The notes beneath the pieces were generated by a model. The model searched no databases and had not been told where the DNA came from. It saw nothing but the letters and a program-made list of their open reading frames with translations. A DNA stretch of 64,000 nt from Geosiphon pyriformis (Eukaryota > Glomeromycota > Glomeromycetes > Archaeosporales > Geosiphonaceae): contig JAAOMT010000175.1 of the NCBI GenBank assembly GCA_016748015.1, positions 167,395 through 231,394 on the forward strand. Reading direction: 5' to 3'. Of this stretch, positions 12,201-22,139 are shown piece after piece. The stretch's first letter is position 1. Each line of letters opens with the position of its first letter. The position numbers were made by a program, and so were the translations under genes.

Positions 12201-12266
12201 TACTATGCTTACTTCTGATTGGCTAATAATTATGTTCATATATTTTCTATATTTCTATGAGTGACA

Positions 12267-12281
12267 TTATTCTCTTCTTTT
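12267..12281 (-). other. Family-1 polypurine tract
   Basis: In element orientation AAAAGAAGAGAATAA immediately precedes the 3' LTR. It is the expected second-strand primer site. It directly follows, and overlaps by about two bases, the stop codon of the third ORF. The plus copy at 46770-46784 is the same tract with G changed to A throughout. Confidence 0.72.
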
Positions 12282-12843
12282 AATATTGAGCTTCATTGAA
12301 ATCTAACTTATGTAATTCCTCTTCTTGAAGTATTTCTTGGATTTCATTTTCGAGAATTACTTGTGTTATTTGGGTCTGTAATTCTTCAAATTAAGCATTG
12401 GTGATTTTTCCCAATTGATTACTGGTAACTATATCCATTGCTCTGTTGAGCAATATTTCTGGTTTATCCTGAAATGCTGTGTGTATTCGGTATATGGCTC
12501 GGGCTTGTGTGGATAAGTTGTTTTTTCCCACAAAATGTTCTAATTGTTGTAGTATTCTTTTGTCAAATAATCACTTTGTTTTATTCATATATAGATTCTG
12601 GATATTTATGTGTTGTCCCAAGTGAAAATAACAATAGTTTTTTGGAAATTGTTGTATCCACCAATTCCAAGTTTCTTTAGTCAACTTTTGATATAGTGAC
12701 TCTTTTGTTGATTCTTTTACTGTTAATTTTACTTTTGCTATGATTTTGTCCACAGTATTTTCAGTTTTCTTCTGTGTTCTGAGTTGAAATGTCTTTCTAG
12801 TATCTTAATATCGAATGGTTTGTTGATTGATTGTAATCTCCAT
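12280..12843 (-). pseudogene. Family-1 third ORF (conserved, unknown function)
   Basis: From an ATG at 12843 (MEITINQQTI) to a TAA at 12280-12282, about 187 codons with a few internal stops. It contains a Trp-rich segment ETWNWWIQQFPKNYCYFHLG and ends ITNAQFEELQTQITQVIL...LDFNEAQY. The counterparts in the plus family-1 copy (46210-46772) and the minus family-2 copy (54990-55666) share the C-terminal DF..AQ pattern and stop directly before the polypurine tract. I see no signal peptide, membrane segment or known domain. It may be a separate protein or the C-terminal end of Pol. Confidence 0.55.
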
Positions 12844-13079
12844 TTTCTGGTGTTGGATTAATTGAAAGAGTTGTTGTGCTAGTACGTGAATGTTGTCTGT
12901 AATTTCCATTTTTCTGATATTTCCTGTCACGTCTATCATGTCTTTATATATTCTTTTAATGAATCAATTTAACATGTTGTTATCGATAATAATGATTGGT
13001 TCCAGATCTCGTGGAATCTCATTTGGTTGGACTAGTATTCTCTGTACTCTTAATTGTGGAATATTATTGGTAGATAGTA

Positions 13080-14210
13080 GTGTGATGTTGTGATATGGTT
13101 TCAGTTGATCTCCATGTGCTGGTTTGGTTAAAATTTTGTTATCCAATCTTAATTTGTAAGCTCTATTTCCTAGAATTTTTTCTATGTGAAATGATCCGTC
13201 CCATTTGGGGTCAAATTTTCCACTTCATTGTTTTTCTGCTTTGGTATGATATAGTAATACTTTGTCTCTAATCTTGAATTTAACTGGTTTGTCTGGTAGT
13301 TGGCTATCATGTCTTTCTTTCTGTGTTTCTTGTGACTTTTGGATATTATCAGCTGCTCTTCTTTATTTGTTTTCCAATGTTTCCATTAAGTCATATGTTC
13401 TTCTCAGCAATGTTTCTTGAAAATTTTTCTCTGTTATTGGTTTAGCTGGATATGTATTAATTTCTCTTTCTACTGGTAACGTTGCTATTCTTCTATATAC
13501 TAATTCAAATGATATTGCTTGTGTAATATCCTGTTTCATTGTCCGATAAGCAAATAGTATTGATGGTATGAACAAATCCCAATCGTTCTGGTTTTCTTGG
13601 CTGAGCTTGGCTATTGCTTCACACAATGTTCTGTTGAATCTTTCTACTAATTTATTGGTTTGTGAATGGTATGGTGATGATAATGGTCTCTTGATTCCGA
13701 ATCTTTGGCTCAATTCTGTTAATGTTCTGTTCACAAAATAAGTTCCTTGGTCTGATAATAATTTTTTTGGACATCTATGTTGACAAATCAAATCCTAATG
13801 AACAAATTTGGCAACAGATTTTGCATCCGCTTTTTGAATTGCTTTTGCTTCTGGCCATTTAGTGAAATAGTCCATAGCTACTGCTATGTATCTGTTTCCT
13901 CTGCTGGTGATTATTAATGATCCAACTAAATCAATTCCCATATGGTCAAATGGTTGTCCCACTTTGATTGGTCTTAATGGTTCACTGGGTTTTGTTTCTC
14001 CTCTTTGCTAACAAGCATCACAATTTTGAACATATTGAATGATGTCTGGGTACATTGATGGCCAATAGTATCTTTTTCTAGTTCTTTTCATGGTTGCTTC
14101 TTTGTGAAAATGTCCTGCTGTTGGATTTGAGTGCATGTTGAATAATATTGTCTCTTTTTCTGACTTCGTAATTACTCTGGTTGGTTGATCTAGATCTTTT
14201 CTATTTTTCT
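13080..14210 (-). pseudogene. Family-1 integrase
   Basis: Integrase with the HHCC zinc finger (HSNPTAGHFHKE...CDACQQ near 14000-14140). Its DDE core has the first Asp in FDHMGIDLVGSL (near 13930), the second in LLSDQGTYFVN (near 13740) and the Glu in NKLVERFNRTLCEA (near 13640). The GPY-like C-terminal domain follows (KFKIRDKVLLY, SGKFDPKWDG, GDQLKPYHN, 13090-13290). The clean open stretch is 13363-13791 (142 codons). Stops lie near 13363 and 13797 and one within the C-terminal domain (AEKQ then stop). All three catalytic residues are present. Confidence 0.82.
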
Positions 14211-14399
14211 GATAAAGTATATTTTGGTGAGTGATAAAATATTTTGATTGTTGTTTAATACTCCTTCATTCCGTATGAGATAAATTCTTCTTGAACTGTT
14301 GAGTGTTTAGATAATGTTGTAATTGTTGATATTTTTATATGTTTATCTTTTGTTGTATTTTTCCATTGGTATTGTTCTGGTTTTCTTATATTTTTGGAT

Positions 14400-14880
14400 T
14401 AAAATGTTCTTAGATTTGTCTTATTCGCAATAAACCATCAGCATTTCTGTTGTCCTTTGCCTTTTTGTAATGTATAATATAATTGTATGGTGCAAGTGCC
14501 ATTTTCTATCTTGACTGTTTTCCATCTCCAAATTCTTGTTTTTGGAGTGATGTTAATCCCTTGTGATCTGTGTATACTTCAAACTTCTTGCTCAAGTATT
14601 CTTTCCATTTCATAATGGCCCAGTATATTGCTAAGTGTTCTTGTTCCAGTGTTCCATAGTTCTTTTCGGCTGGTGTTAAACCTCTGCTGGCATATGCTAC
14701 TGAATGTTCTCTGCTGTCCAGTCCTCTCTGAGATAATACTGCTCCCAATGCTTGGCCGGATGTATCGGTGGTGATGATGAATAGTTTGCTGTAATCTGAA
14801 TAGATCAGTACTGGAGCTTAGATGAGCTTTTTTTTCAGAATATCAAAAGCTTTTTGTTGACTTTCTGTCCATTCATATTT
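14400..14880 (-). pseudogene. Family-1 RNase H
   Basis: Degrades the RNA strand of RNA-DNA hybrids during reverse transcription. Readable in order: FIITTDTSGQALGAVLSQ, HSVAYASRGL, AEKNYGTLEQEHLAIYWAIMKW, FEVYTDHKGL. The catalytic Asp-Glu-Asp residues are present. The open piece is 14506-14748. Stops occur upstream (near 14820) and after GDGKQSR. Confidence 0.78.
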
Positions 14881-14898
14881 CGTATTTTTGTTTTGCAG

Positions 14899-15396
14899 TT
14901 AGTTGAGTGGCTGTGCTATCTTGGAAAAGTTCTTGATAAAATGACAATAGTAGCTGGCGAATCCCAAAAATGATTTCAGTTCTGTTATATTGGCTGGCAC
15001 TGGAAAGTTCTTTACTATCTCTATTTTCTCTGGATCTGTTTTGATGCCATCTTTGCTGACTATGTGTTCCAAGAATTTGAGTTCTGTCTTGCCAAAGAAG
15101 CATTTTGTTGCATTTAACTTTAGTCTTGTTCTTCTTAGTCTTTCGAACACTTGTTGAAGATAATGAAGATGATCATCAAACGTTTTTGAGAATACATTGG
15201 TGTCATCCAAGTATACAACTACTGATTTCCACAATAAGCCCATATAAACAATTTCCATTAGCCGTTGGAAAGTTGCTGGGGCATTGGTTAAGCCAAATGG
15301 CATTACTTCAAATTCGAAATTCCCTTTTCTAGTAGTAAATGCCATCTTCACTTTGTCAGCTGGATTCATGGCTACTTGCCAATAACCACTGTCCAA
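14899..15396 (-). CDS. Family-1 reverse transcriptase, palm segment (open part of broken pol)
   Basis: 165 codons without a stop, beginning at MDSGYWQVAMNP and including the classical gypsy motifs VMPFGLTNAPATFQRLM (near 15285), VVVYLDDTNVFS (YLDD catalytic box near 15205), LKLNATKCFFGKTELKFLEHIVSKDGI and LKSFLGFASYYCHFIKNFS. The two catalytic Asp residues of YLDD are intact. It continues the frame of the upstream segment 15451-17148, from which a stop near 15451 and further stops separate it. Confidence 0.85.
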   Translation of the reverse strand: MDSGYWQVAMNPADKVKMAFTTRKGNFEFEVMPFGLTNAPATFQRLMEIVYMGLLWKSVVVYLDDTNVFSKTFDDHLHYLQQVFERLRRTRLKLNATKCFFGKTELKFLEHIVSKDGIKTDPEKIEIVKNFPVPANITELKSFLGFASYYCHFIKNFSKIAQPLN

Positions 15397-15450
15397 ATCT
15401 AATGTGAAGAATCATTTGTTCCTCCTGAAAGCATCGAATAATTCCTGTAT

Positions 15451-17148
15451 TCATGGAGTTAGATAACTGTCTCCACGAGTTACACCATTGAGTTTCCTGT
15501 AGTTTACACAAAACTGGATTTTTCCATTTCTCTTATGGACAAGTACTACTGGTAATAACCATAGACTTATTGATAGTTGAATTAGTCCATTGTCAAGCAT
15601 TCTGTTTATCTCTTGACGAATAATCTTGTGGCTAGCTGGTGGCACTCTGTATGCTCTTTGTTTGATTGGCATTGCATCTCCCATCTTGATCTGATGCTGG
15701 ATGATGTCAGTTCGGCCAAATTCATTTTCACTGGCAAAGATGTCATTGAAATTGTTGAGTAACATCTTGAGCTGCATACATTGGAGTGGATCTAAGTTTT
15801 CCATGTTCATTTGTTCCAATTGTTCTGGTTGGAGCAAATAACATTTGTTTTGTCCATAGATTGTTTGTGAGGTGATGTCAACATATCTACAAAGTTGTGG
15901 AAAGTCTGGAATGGGGTTTGGTGGTTGGTTTTCTATTTCTGTGGTTAAATATCCAATGGTGGTTCTTTTTGATATGTTGATGACATTGCCAGTGTTGTTG
16001 TAGATGGAAATTTTTATGCTGCTATAGCTTTTGGCTGGTATGTAGAGATTGATCAACCCAATCTCTCCTGATTCACAAAGGCTTGTTTCCACTTCAAAAA
16101 TTTGTTCTTGCTCTTTTTCCTTTCTTTCTATTGCTAGCATGTACTGGCTATATGGTGGGATGGAAATAGCTTGACTGGTTGAGATAATTTCTCCTTGGCC
16201 AACAATTTCTTTCTCTGCCATATTAACTGGTACATCTATTCTATCTGTTGATCCAAATCCTTGTATCCCTCTTGCTGTTATTCCTAATTCCTCTTTATTT
16301 CCCACTGATACTAATTGAGCTACTTTAACCAGAGGCAAGAATATTGTCTGTGCTATTTTTTTGTTGGGTTCTATTATATAGGTTTTTTCTGAGTTATTTT
16401 GTAGCATGGCAATAATATTTTCTATATATTCCGCATCAATTATTCCTTCTTTTATATTAATCTCTCTTTTTGCTAAACTACTTCTAAATGCTAATTGAAC
16501 CATTGTTGTTGCTGGAATTTCTAATGCTATTTTCAGATCAATGCAGGTGCATGAATGTGGTTCCAATTTGATGGCATTTTTTCCTGGATATCTCAGATCA
16601 AACTCTGCATCAGTATCATGCATACGTTCTGGCATAATACCTTTCCCATTGTCACTATACCATTTCAACTCTTGTTCCTTGGAGAAATCTGGTAGTGCAA
16701 TGTATTGTTCGTAGTTTAAATCGGAGTTTGAATCTGAGTTGGAATCATTGTCATTGTCATTGTCATTTTGAATGGAGCTTGAACTGTTGTTGTCATCGTT
16801 ATTGTTGGAGTTTGAATTGTGATTGATCGGCGATTCTGATTCTGATGCGCAGCTGCTGATTGGTTCTTCTTTTTCAGGGATCAAGTAGATCATGCGTGGT
16901 GGTAAATTGTAAATGAGGTTACACTCATCACAATACTGGAAGTCACAGGGAATTAGGCAGTGTTGACATAGTCGAGTGTTCAACTGCTCTAATCGTTGTT
17001 TTTGTTCTTCCCTTGTGGGTGCTAATTTTTGGTAGTGTTTGTGGAATTGTTCTGGATCCAGGAGGTTTATGATAGGTTCTGCATCCCAGTCAAGCTCTAA
17101 AGGTTCTGGGGAATTGTTTTTGATTGTTTTTATCTCTTCTGGTGTCAC
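15451..17148 (-). CDS. Pol segment: Cys motif, dUTPase and RT N-terminus (family 1)
   Basis: 565 open codons, the longest retrotransposon ORF here. The first codon is GTG, so it is really a read-through part of Pol with no own start. Residues 61-76 hold C-x2-C-x3-C-x4-C-x2-C, followed by an Asn/Asp/Ser-rich linker (about 105-150). Residues 180-302 are a trimeric-type dUTPase: motif 1 DAEFDLRYPG, motif 2 RSSLA, motif 3 GIIDAEY, motif 4 KIAQ, motif 5 RGIQGFGSTD. Motif 3 lacks the usual Gly after Tyr (YIENI). From about residue 455 the RT N-terminus begins (YRVPPASHKIIRQEI, NGKIQFCVNYRKLN). dUTPase removes dUTP and could limit uracil in element cDNA. Confidence 0.88.
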   Translation of the reverse strand: MTPEEIKTIKNNSPEPLELDWDAEPIINLLDPEQFHKHYQKLAPTREEQKQRLEQLNTRLCQHCLIPCDFQYCDECNLIYNLPPRMIYLIPEKEEPISSCASESESPINHNSNSNNNDDNNSSSSIQNDNDNDNDSNSDSNSDLNYEQYIALPDFSKEQELKWYSDNGKGIMPERMHDTDAEFDLRYPGKNAIKLEPHSCTCIDLKIALEIPATTMVQLAFRSSLAKREINIKEGIIDAEYIENIIAMLQNNSEKTYIIEPNKKIAQTIFLPLVKVAQLVSVGNKEELGITARGIQGFGSTDRIDVPVNMAEKEIVGQGEIISTSQAISIPPYSQYMLAIERKEKEQEQIFEVETSLCESGEIGLINLYIPAKSYSSIKISIYNNTGNVINISKRTTIGYLTTEIENQPPNPIPDFPQLCRYVDITSQTIYGQNKCYLLQPEQLEQMNMENLDPLQCMQLKMLLNNFNDIFASENEFGRTDIIQHQIKMGDAMPIKQRAYRVPPASHKIIRQEINRMLDNGLIQLSISLWLLPVVLVHKRNGKIQFCVNYRKLNGVTRGDSYLTP

Positions 17149-17149
17149 C

Positions 17150-17640
17150 CCTTTGATTTTGGCAAGTGCTATTCACCAAATTTTGTTATCGTCATGTGGA
17201 CAACTGTCTAATCGTTGCACTGCTCTTTGCCAAGCAGCTTTGATTGGTGTCCCCTTTTTAACCCAGTCACTGATCAGAATTGTGTATTGACACTCTACGT
17301 CGCACATTCCTCCATGTCCAGGAATGTCATGTCACATTTCTTCATCCAATAAAGTCTCTCCACAAGCTAAGCATGGCTGATTGTCCCATTTCCCTATTTG
17401 TTTTGGTCTTCCAAAGCGTTCAAGGATGTATGGGCAGCAATAGAACCTAGTTGCCATTGAATATTCCTCATTGTCCCTACAGTATGTGCCCATTAATGAC
17501 AATTTCTTGCCACAATCAACGCATATAAGCTTAGGTTGATGATAGGTAAATTGTTGTGGTATAGTGTAGGTGTTATAAGCAGTGGTGGTTTGGGTGGTTT
17601 TTTCTGCTTTCCCTTTTCTTTTATTTTCTTTGTCCTCTTC
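17150..17640 (-). pseudogene. Family-1 Cys-rich zinc-binding module between protease and dUTPase
   Basis: Read on the minus strand: CVDCGKKLSLMGTYC near 17490-17520, then FYCCPYILERFGRPKQ, QPCLACGETLLDEE (near 17350-17375) and GHGGMCDVECQYTILISDWVKKGTP (near 17270-17320). The CxxC...C, CC, CxxC and CxxxC groups suggest two zinc-ribbon or knuckle-like folds. The same order of Cys pairs occurs in the other family-1 copy and both family-2 copies. Stops replace Trp and probably Arg at two places. I do not recognise a named family. Confidence 0.6.
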
Positions 17641-17859
17641 CCATTCCCAGCTTGAAGTCGGTTTGCTCTCATCATTGTCAGTCCATGTTAGGTCATCAGT
17701 TTTCCAGGTAAGTTCTTCTTTTTGTTTCCCTTTTCCCTTGTTGTTGTCATTTCAGAAGAGTATTGGCAGTAGTTTATTGTGCCTTTCATCAGCCCACGAC
17801 ACTTGGTAGGCTTTCCAGATAGACTTTGGTTTCTCCTCGTCGAAGTCGATTAGTGGTGC

Positions 17860-18603
17860 CGTGGTGTTGGTAGTCTTAAAGTGGCCACATATTGCTGATA
17901 CTCATATGTGTCTTCCATTCTGGCTGAGTATTAACTCTTGGGTCATCTAATTAAGCATGGCATTGGTTTTGGACAGCCAGTCATTACCAATTAGGGCTTG
18001 GTATTGGGTGGCATCTATTATTAAGACTTTGATAGGTACTATGATGCCATTAATTTCTATAGAGAAATCATCTATCTCGCTGATAGGTGTTTTGGTGGTG
18101 CCATCAGCAGTGATAATTCTAGCGCTGGCAGCTCGATCAACTCAGCAACCTAATTGATCCATGAGCTGTTTTGTGATTATGCTGCCAGCTAATCCACTAT
18201 CTAGGATAAGTTTGATGGGATGACTATCAACTCTGGCATCTGTGTACATTGCTGTTATAGGTTTCTCTTCAAGGGTGGCTCCACTGAATAATGGTATCAT
18301 TGTGTTTTCTTCGAGTTCAAAGGGAAAGATGGCTGCTAGGAATTCGTCACTAGAGATGGTTGCCAGTGGAATCGTGTTGGTAGGCACGTGCTGATTGAAT
18401 TCCATGTTGTTGGATATGGCATTTTCTGAGGTAACCAAAAGACTTAAATAGTGTTGGGAATTTGGGTTTTGGATGTGACTGGTATCCAAATTCCGGGTAC
18501 GTGATTCTGATGGTGGGTTTAGCGAACTGGGGATTGGTTGGTGAACAACCATCGCTGATCTCCAGTTTTGAGTGACTCTGGATCGAGAGTTGCCTGATGT
18601 CAT
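17860..18603 (-). pseudogene. Family-1 retropepsin-like aspartic protease
   Basis: The clean stretch 18142-18603 (153 codons) ends with PITAMYTDARVDSHPIKLILDSGLAGSIITKQLMDQLGC. Its LILDSG is the catalytic aspartic-protease triad (DSG form). After a stop the fold continues with ARIITADGTTKTPISEIDDF, IVPIKVLIIDATQYQALIGNDWL (near 17990-18130). The protease would mature Gag-Pol. A Lys/Glu-rich linker at 17640-17790 leads to the Cys-rich module. Confidence 0.78.
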
Positions 18604-18786
18604 TTGAGCTGGGTTCTGGAGTGGTGCTTGAATTGGTTGGGGTTGATAGATGATTTGTGGCTGCAGTTGATATATTACTTGTGGCTGCAGCTAATAAATT
18701 GAAGGTTGATACACTGGTGGTTGATAGATTGGTTGCTGCGTCATTGGCAGGTAATTATTTTGATATTGGTCTTGATCTTGATTTGA

Positions 18787-20640
18787 ATAATGATTCGGAG
18801 TTTGGAACTGGTGATTGGGGTTTCAAGATTGATTTCCCAATTGTTGGTTATTTAAACACTGGCAACAGTCCATTTGGATATGCCCTTGTTTACCACAATA
18901 GTGGCAGATACGCGTTTCCTGTTGCCACTGTTGATTGATCGATGCAGATAGACATGGTTGAGTTTGAGCATGATTAGAGTTTCCTTGATTATTGCGTCGT
19001 TGTAGAGGCTGATAGATGGCATAATTGTCAGCTAAGTATCCTTCCAATCTCTTATTAATTGATTTACTGATCTTCTCCAATTTGGAATCCAGTTCAGATG
19101 ATCCGTTCATTACTAGATTAACGGCTTGGGCATGATTAGCCTTGGACTCCATGGATTCAAAATCTCTGGTGCATGTAACTGTGTCTTAAAGGGTACCTGG
19201 ATGCAATGGACGTACATGTTGTAAGATGCTGCTGTGCAGACTGCGGATGAACTAATTGAGTATCTGTGATGCTGTGAAATAGTTGGCGTCAATTGCTTGA
19301 ATTTGGCATAGGTTTTGATAGAAGCATCCCAAGTAAGTGGTGACTGCTTCAGTTTCTTCTTGTTTTATGGTGGTGAATGCATTGACTAGGCGATTGATGC
19401 TATTGTTGTTGCTGAAGTATCTTAGGAATTCCACTTTGAAAGCATTGAAATCTTGTGGTTTATTAACCAAGCTCTGATACCATGAATTGGCAGTATCCTT
19501 GAAAAAGTAAGGAATGGCTTGTATTGCTCTAGCATCATTCCATCCGTTGGCTGAGATGGCCTTTTCTACATCATTCAGCCATACTTGAGCATCATCCTCT
19601 TCACCCATAAAGTTGTCAAGTTTTGCAATTGGTGTGTAGACCATTGGATCTAAGTTAGGGGGTTGTGGTGGTTGTTGAAGCAGTTGTTGTTGTCCTGGCT
19701 GTTGGAGTGGTAGCTGAAGTGGCTGCTGTATGGGTTCAGCTATGGGATTAATTGGCAGTTGATTGATGATGATTACCGGAGGTAAGTTTTGTTGATTAAT
19801 TAATTCGGGGTTTTGATTTCATTGATTTGGTGGTGTTTGAATATTTGGGGTTTTGATTTCTGGATTTTCTAACTGTTGCTGAGTTTAAATGTTCGGGGTT
19901 TTAACTTCCGGGTTTTCAGTGATTGGGTGCTGGTAAGTGAATTCTTGATTCTCTGATTCTTCTTCCTCCTTTTCTGATTCTGTTGCTTCCCACAGATCAG
20001 AAATTCCAAAATCTGGTGAAGGCAGTGGTGATCGAAGTCCTAATGAGATTGATGATTGCAAATTAAATCTCTCAAAGTATTCGCCGTATGGTCCTAGCAA
20101 TTCTGTTTTCCTTTGTTTACTTTAGAATGGGAATTGTCCAAATGCTGATGTCGCAGTTGATGGAAACGTGTCAGTTGATGATATGTTAATGGCACTTCCA
20201 GGTGTATAGTAGTAGGATGGGTTGGTTGGTGATTTAATTTTTGTTTTCTTCCAAGTGGGTGGTTGTATCTTTTTGGGTGTTACTACTGGTGTTTGTAGTT
20301 TCCCTTTGCTTTTACTGGTGTAAGTAATTGGATATCTTTATTGGGTGTGATGTTTAATTTCTTTGTTGATTTCTGTAATGATGGATCCAAAATTATGATT
20401 TGTTGACAGGTTGGTGTTTTGAATTAACTCCCTATAGAAAGTTTCTCTTGCTGATTCAGTATTCACTGGTGTTCCTAATAAAGAAGAAATCTTTTCATTG
20501 ACATAGAAGTTGAAGGCTGATTTGGCAGATATATGATTGTGGTTTAATCCCAAGTATTGACAATAGTGTTAAAATAAGAATTTTGCGAATCCTAAATGGT
20601 TTGCTCCTATATTTTCTGATTCTGCCACTTTTGGTTTGGT
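18787..20640 (-). pseudogene. Family-1 Gag with CCHC zinc knuckle
   Basis: Open pieces on the minus strand are 20338-20553, 19885-20100, 19252-19644 and 18823-19152. The core 19252-19644 is a retrotransposon Gag domain (KLDNFMGEEDDAQVWLNDVEKA, ANSWYQSLV, FKVEFLRYFSN). It is preceded by a Gln/Pro-rich linker. The knuckle CHYCGKQGHIQMDC lies near 18860-18905 and would bind RNA. Stops between pieces are mostly TAA or TAG where the plus copy or context has Gln. Gag forms the virus-like particle. Confidence 0.78.
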
Positions 20641-20671
20641 GTTGTCAGTGCTAGTTCTCTGTAAAATTATA

Positions 20672-20690
20672 CCTCACAGGGAGCACCAAA
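20672..20690 (-). other. Family-1 primer-binding site
   Basis: Two bases inside the 5' LTR, in element orientation, comes TGGTGCTCCCTGTGAGG. It begins with TGG, the complement of a tRNA CCA end. Family-1 plus copy (38567-38583) has TGGTGCTCCTTATAAGG, and family 2 has TGGTGCTCTCYCATG. I cannot assign the tRNA from memory. Confidence 0.65.
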
Positions 20691-21533
20691 TGTTACAGGT
20701 GATTATTTCTGCTGTTGAATTAAATAACAAACCCGTAACTTGGTGCTCAAAAGCTATAATGTTGTTGGTAATATCTGAAGGTGTTGTATTTGAAGGTTTT
20801 GGTTGAGTCCTTTGTATAATGAACAGAGATTCAATAGTATCGATAGTAGATGTATCTTTCCAAAAGTTTTCCTAATTTCTTTCTCAGTGTGGTGGCCAGA
20901 TTTAGTCTGGCAGTTGTGCCTTTCTGGTAAGCTATCTGATAATATATAAAATCCTACCTGTATTTCTGGGTCTTTTACCAGACTATCCTTGACATCAATA
21001 ACTCAGCACTTTAATCTTTAATCAATTAGTATACAACAACAAATCACAATAAAATAAAAAAAAAGAAATAAAAAGAAAATAAAGAAAGAAAAGAAATAAG
21101 CCAAGGTGATTTGTAAATTAGTATCCCGTCAATAGCTGTGATCAAGAGCTATTGTTCCAGCATGGTTAAGTATCAATTACTATTAACATGAAGGGTTGAT
21201 AGTGGGGAGTGGATTGAGATATGAAATAATTATTTATTTGATGATTGTGTTTCTAGGCTAAGAATTCTGTGGTATCAATTCTGTCTTTTCTGTTTCTAAC
21301 ACTACTGCTATATATACATAATTGAGATTTCTCAATTCCTCGATTCTTCATGACAGGAATCCTAGAATTCCTAGAATCCTGCGATTCCTTTGAGAGGAAT
21401 CCTGGAATTCTGGAATCCTACAATTCCTCGTCAGAGAATCCTAAAAGGAAACCTGGAATTCTCTATTTACTATGCTTACTTCTGATTGGCTAATAATTAT
21501 GCTCATATATTTCCTATATTTCTATGAGTAACA
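20691..21533 (-). repeat. Family-1 5' LTR
   Basis: Begins TGTTACAGGTGATTAT and ends ATGAGTAACA. It is followed by the 4-bp target duplication CTGG and then LINE ORF1 sequence. It shares the hairpins, TATA box and AATCCTG repeats with 11400-12266 but is 24 bp shorter in the repeat array. The differences from its partner show that the insertion is not recent. Confidence 0.9.
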
Positions 21534-21817
21534 CTGGTCTATTATTAAATATTTTTGGGCTCTTAGTAAAAGTAGAAGCAACACTGGGATTAACCCAAGT
21601 GTGTCTTTTAGAGAGAACTTTGACTGGTGAAAAACCAGCCAAAGATAAAGAAGTTGCTTCAGTGACTACCAAAAGCAGCTTAACATGATTACTAAGTAAA
21701 GAAAAGACTTCTAAAACATTTTGCCTAGTTGTTTCTACAACAAAGAGAGCTTTTTTGGTTGAAATTTTATTAGATATCAGGTACAGCTTTTTTACTCTTT
21801 GCTCTGGTCATGGTCAT
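21534..21817 (-). pseudogene. LINE ORF1, 5' (N-terminal) portion, interrupted gene
   Basis: The start ATG is at 21817 (MTMTRAKSKK). After two adjacent stops the frame reads KALFVVETTRQNVLEVFSLLSNHVKLLLV in part and ends at SPKIFNNRP near 21540. Removing 11400-21533 and one CTGG copy joins NNRP to VNKLVFSS at 11399 in frame. It is therefore the 5' exonless half of the ORF at 9640-11399. Lys/Ser-rich N-termini are usual for LINE ORF1 proteins. Confidence 0.7.
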
Positions 21818-21984
21818 AAAATTAAGAAGACAAAAAGTTCTGATTTAATTTTATTGTAATTATTAAAAAAACATTAAGTAAAAAGCTCAAATATATCAAG
21901 AAAATTTTTTACTAAATAGATAATTTTAAAAAAACCATTATTTTTTCGAAATTTTAAGACATAATTTGATTAATATTTATTTTT
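21818..21984. other. AT-rich spacer between LINE ORF1 and family-2 LTR relic
   Basis: A short AT-rich stretch upstream of the LINE ORF1 start. It may hold the 5' UTR or promoter of that LINE, but no motif is clear. Confidence 0.3.
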
Positions 21985-22139
21985 GAATTAAGTTTAAATT
22001 AAATTAAAATTTTAATATTTAGTAAAAAAATTTTTTATTATTATTAGTAAAAATTTAAGTTATTAATTAACATATATTATTATTTTAATTTATTACTTAT
22101 TAATTTATTAAATTATTAAATTATTAAATATTATTATCT

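Larger units (their letters stand above)
11400..12266 (-). repeat. Family-1 3' LTR
   Basis: Starts TGTTACAGGTGATTAT and ends ATGAGTGACA. It is strongly similar to the LTR at 20691-21533. In element orientation it has an array of AATCCTGNAATTCC-type repeats, a TATA box (from plus-strand TATATATACATAATT near 12016), then two small hairpins at 11886-11910 and 11837-11861. The polypurine tract lies just outside its high-coordinate end. Confidence 0.9.
11400..21533 (-). mobile_element. Near-complete Ty3/gypsy element with dUTPase (family 1)
   Basis: The element is 10.1 kb with LTRs at both ends (11400-12266 and 20691-21533), each TG...CA. It has a primer-binding site, a polypurine tract and a 4-bp target duplication CTGG on both sides (11396-11399 and 21534-21537). 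Internal order, 5' to 3' on the minus strand: Gag with CCHC, aspartic protease, Cys-rich module, dUTPase, RT, RNase H, integrase, third ORF. It lies inside a LINE ORF1. Scattered nonsense codons break each reading frame, so it is probably not autonomous, but it is the best-preserved copy in the window. Confidence 0.92.

Noticed and set aside
17493-17809. Short ORFs on both strands in the protease to Cys-module linker
   Set aside because: Low-complexity shadows of the Lys/Glu-rich linker.
15451-20640. In-frame TGA as recoded Trp in the retrotransposon frames
   Set aside because: Stops include TAA and TAG as well, at Gln positions; host genes here use normal stops, so decay is the simpler explanation.
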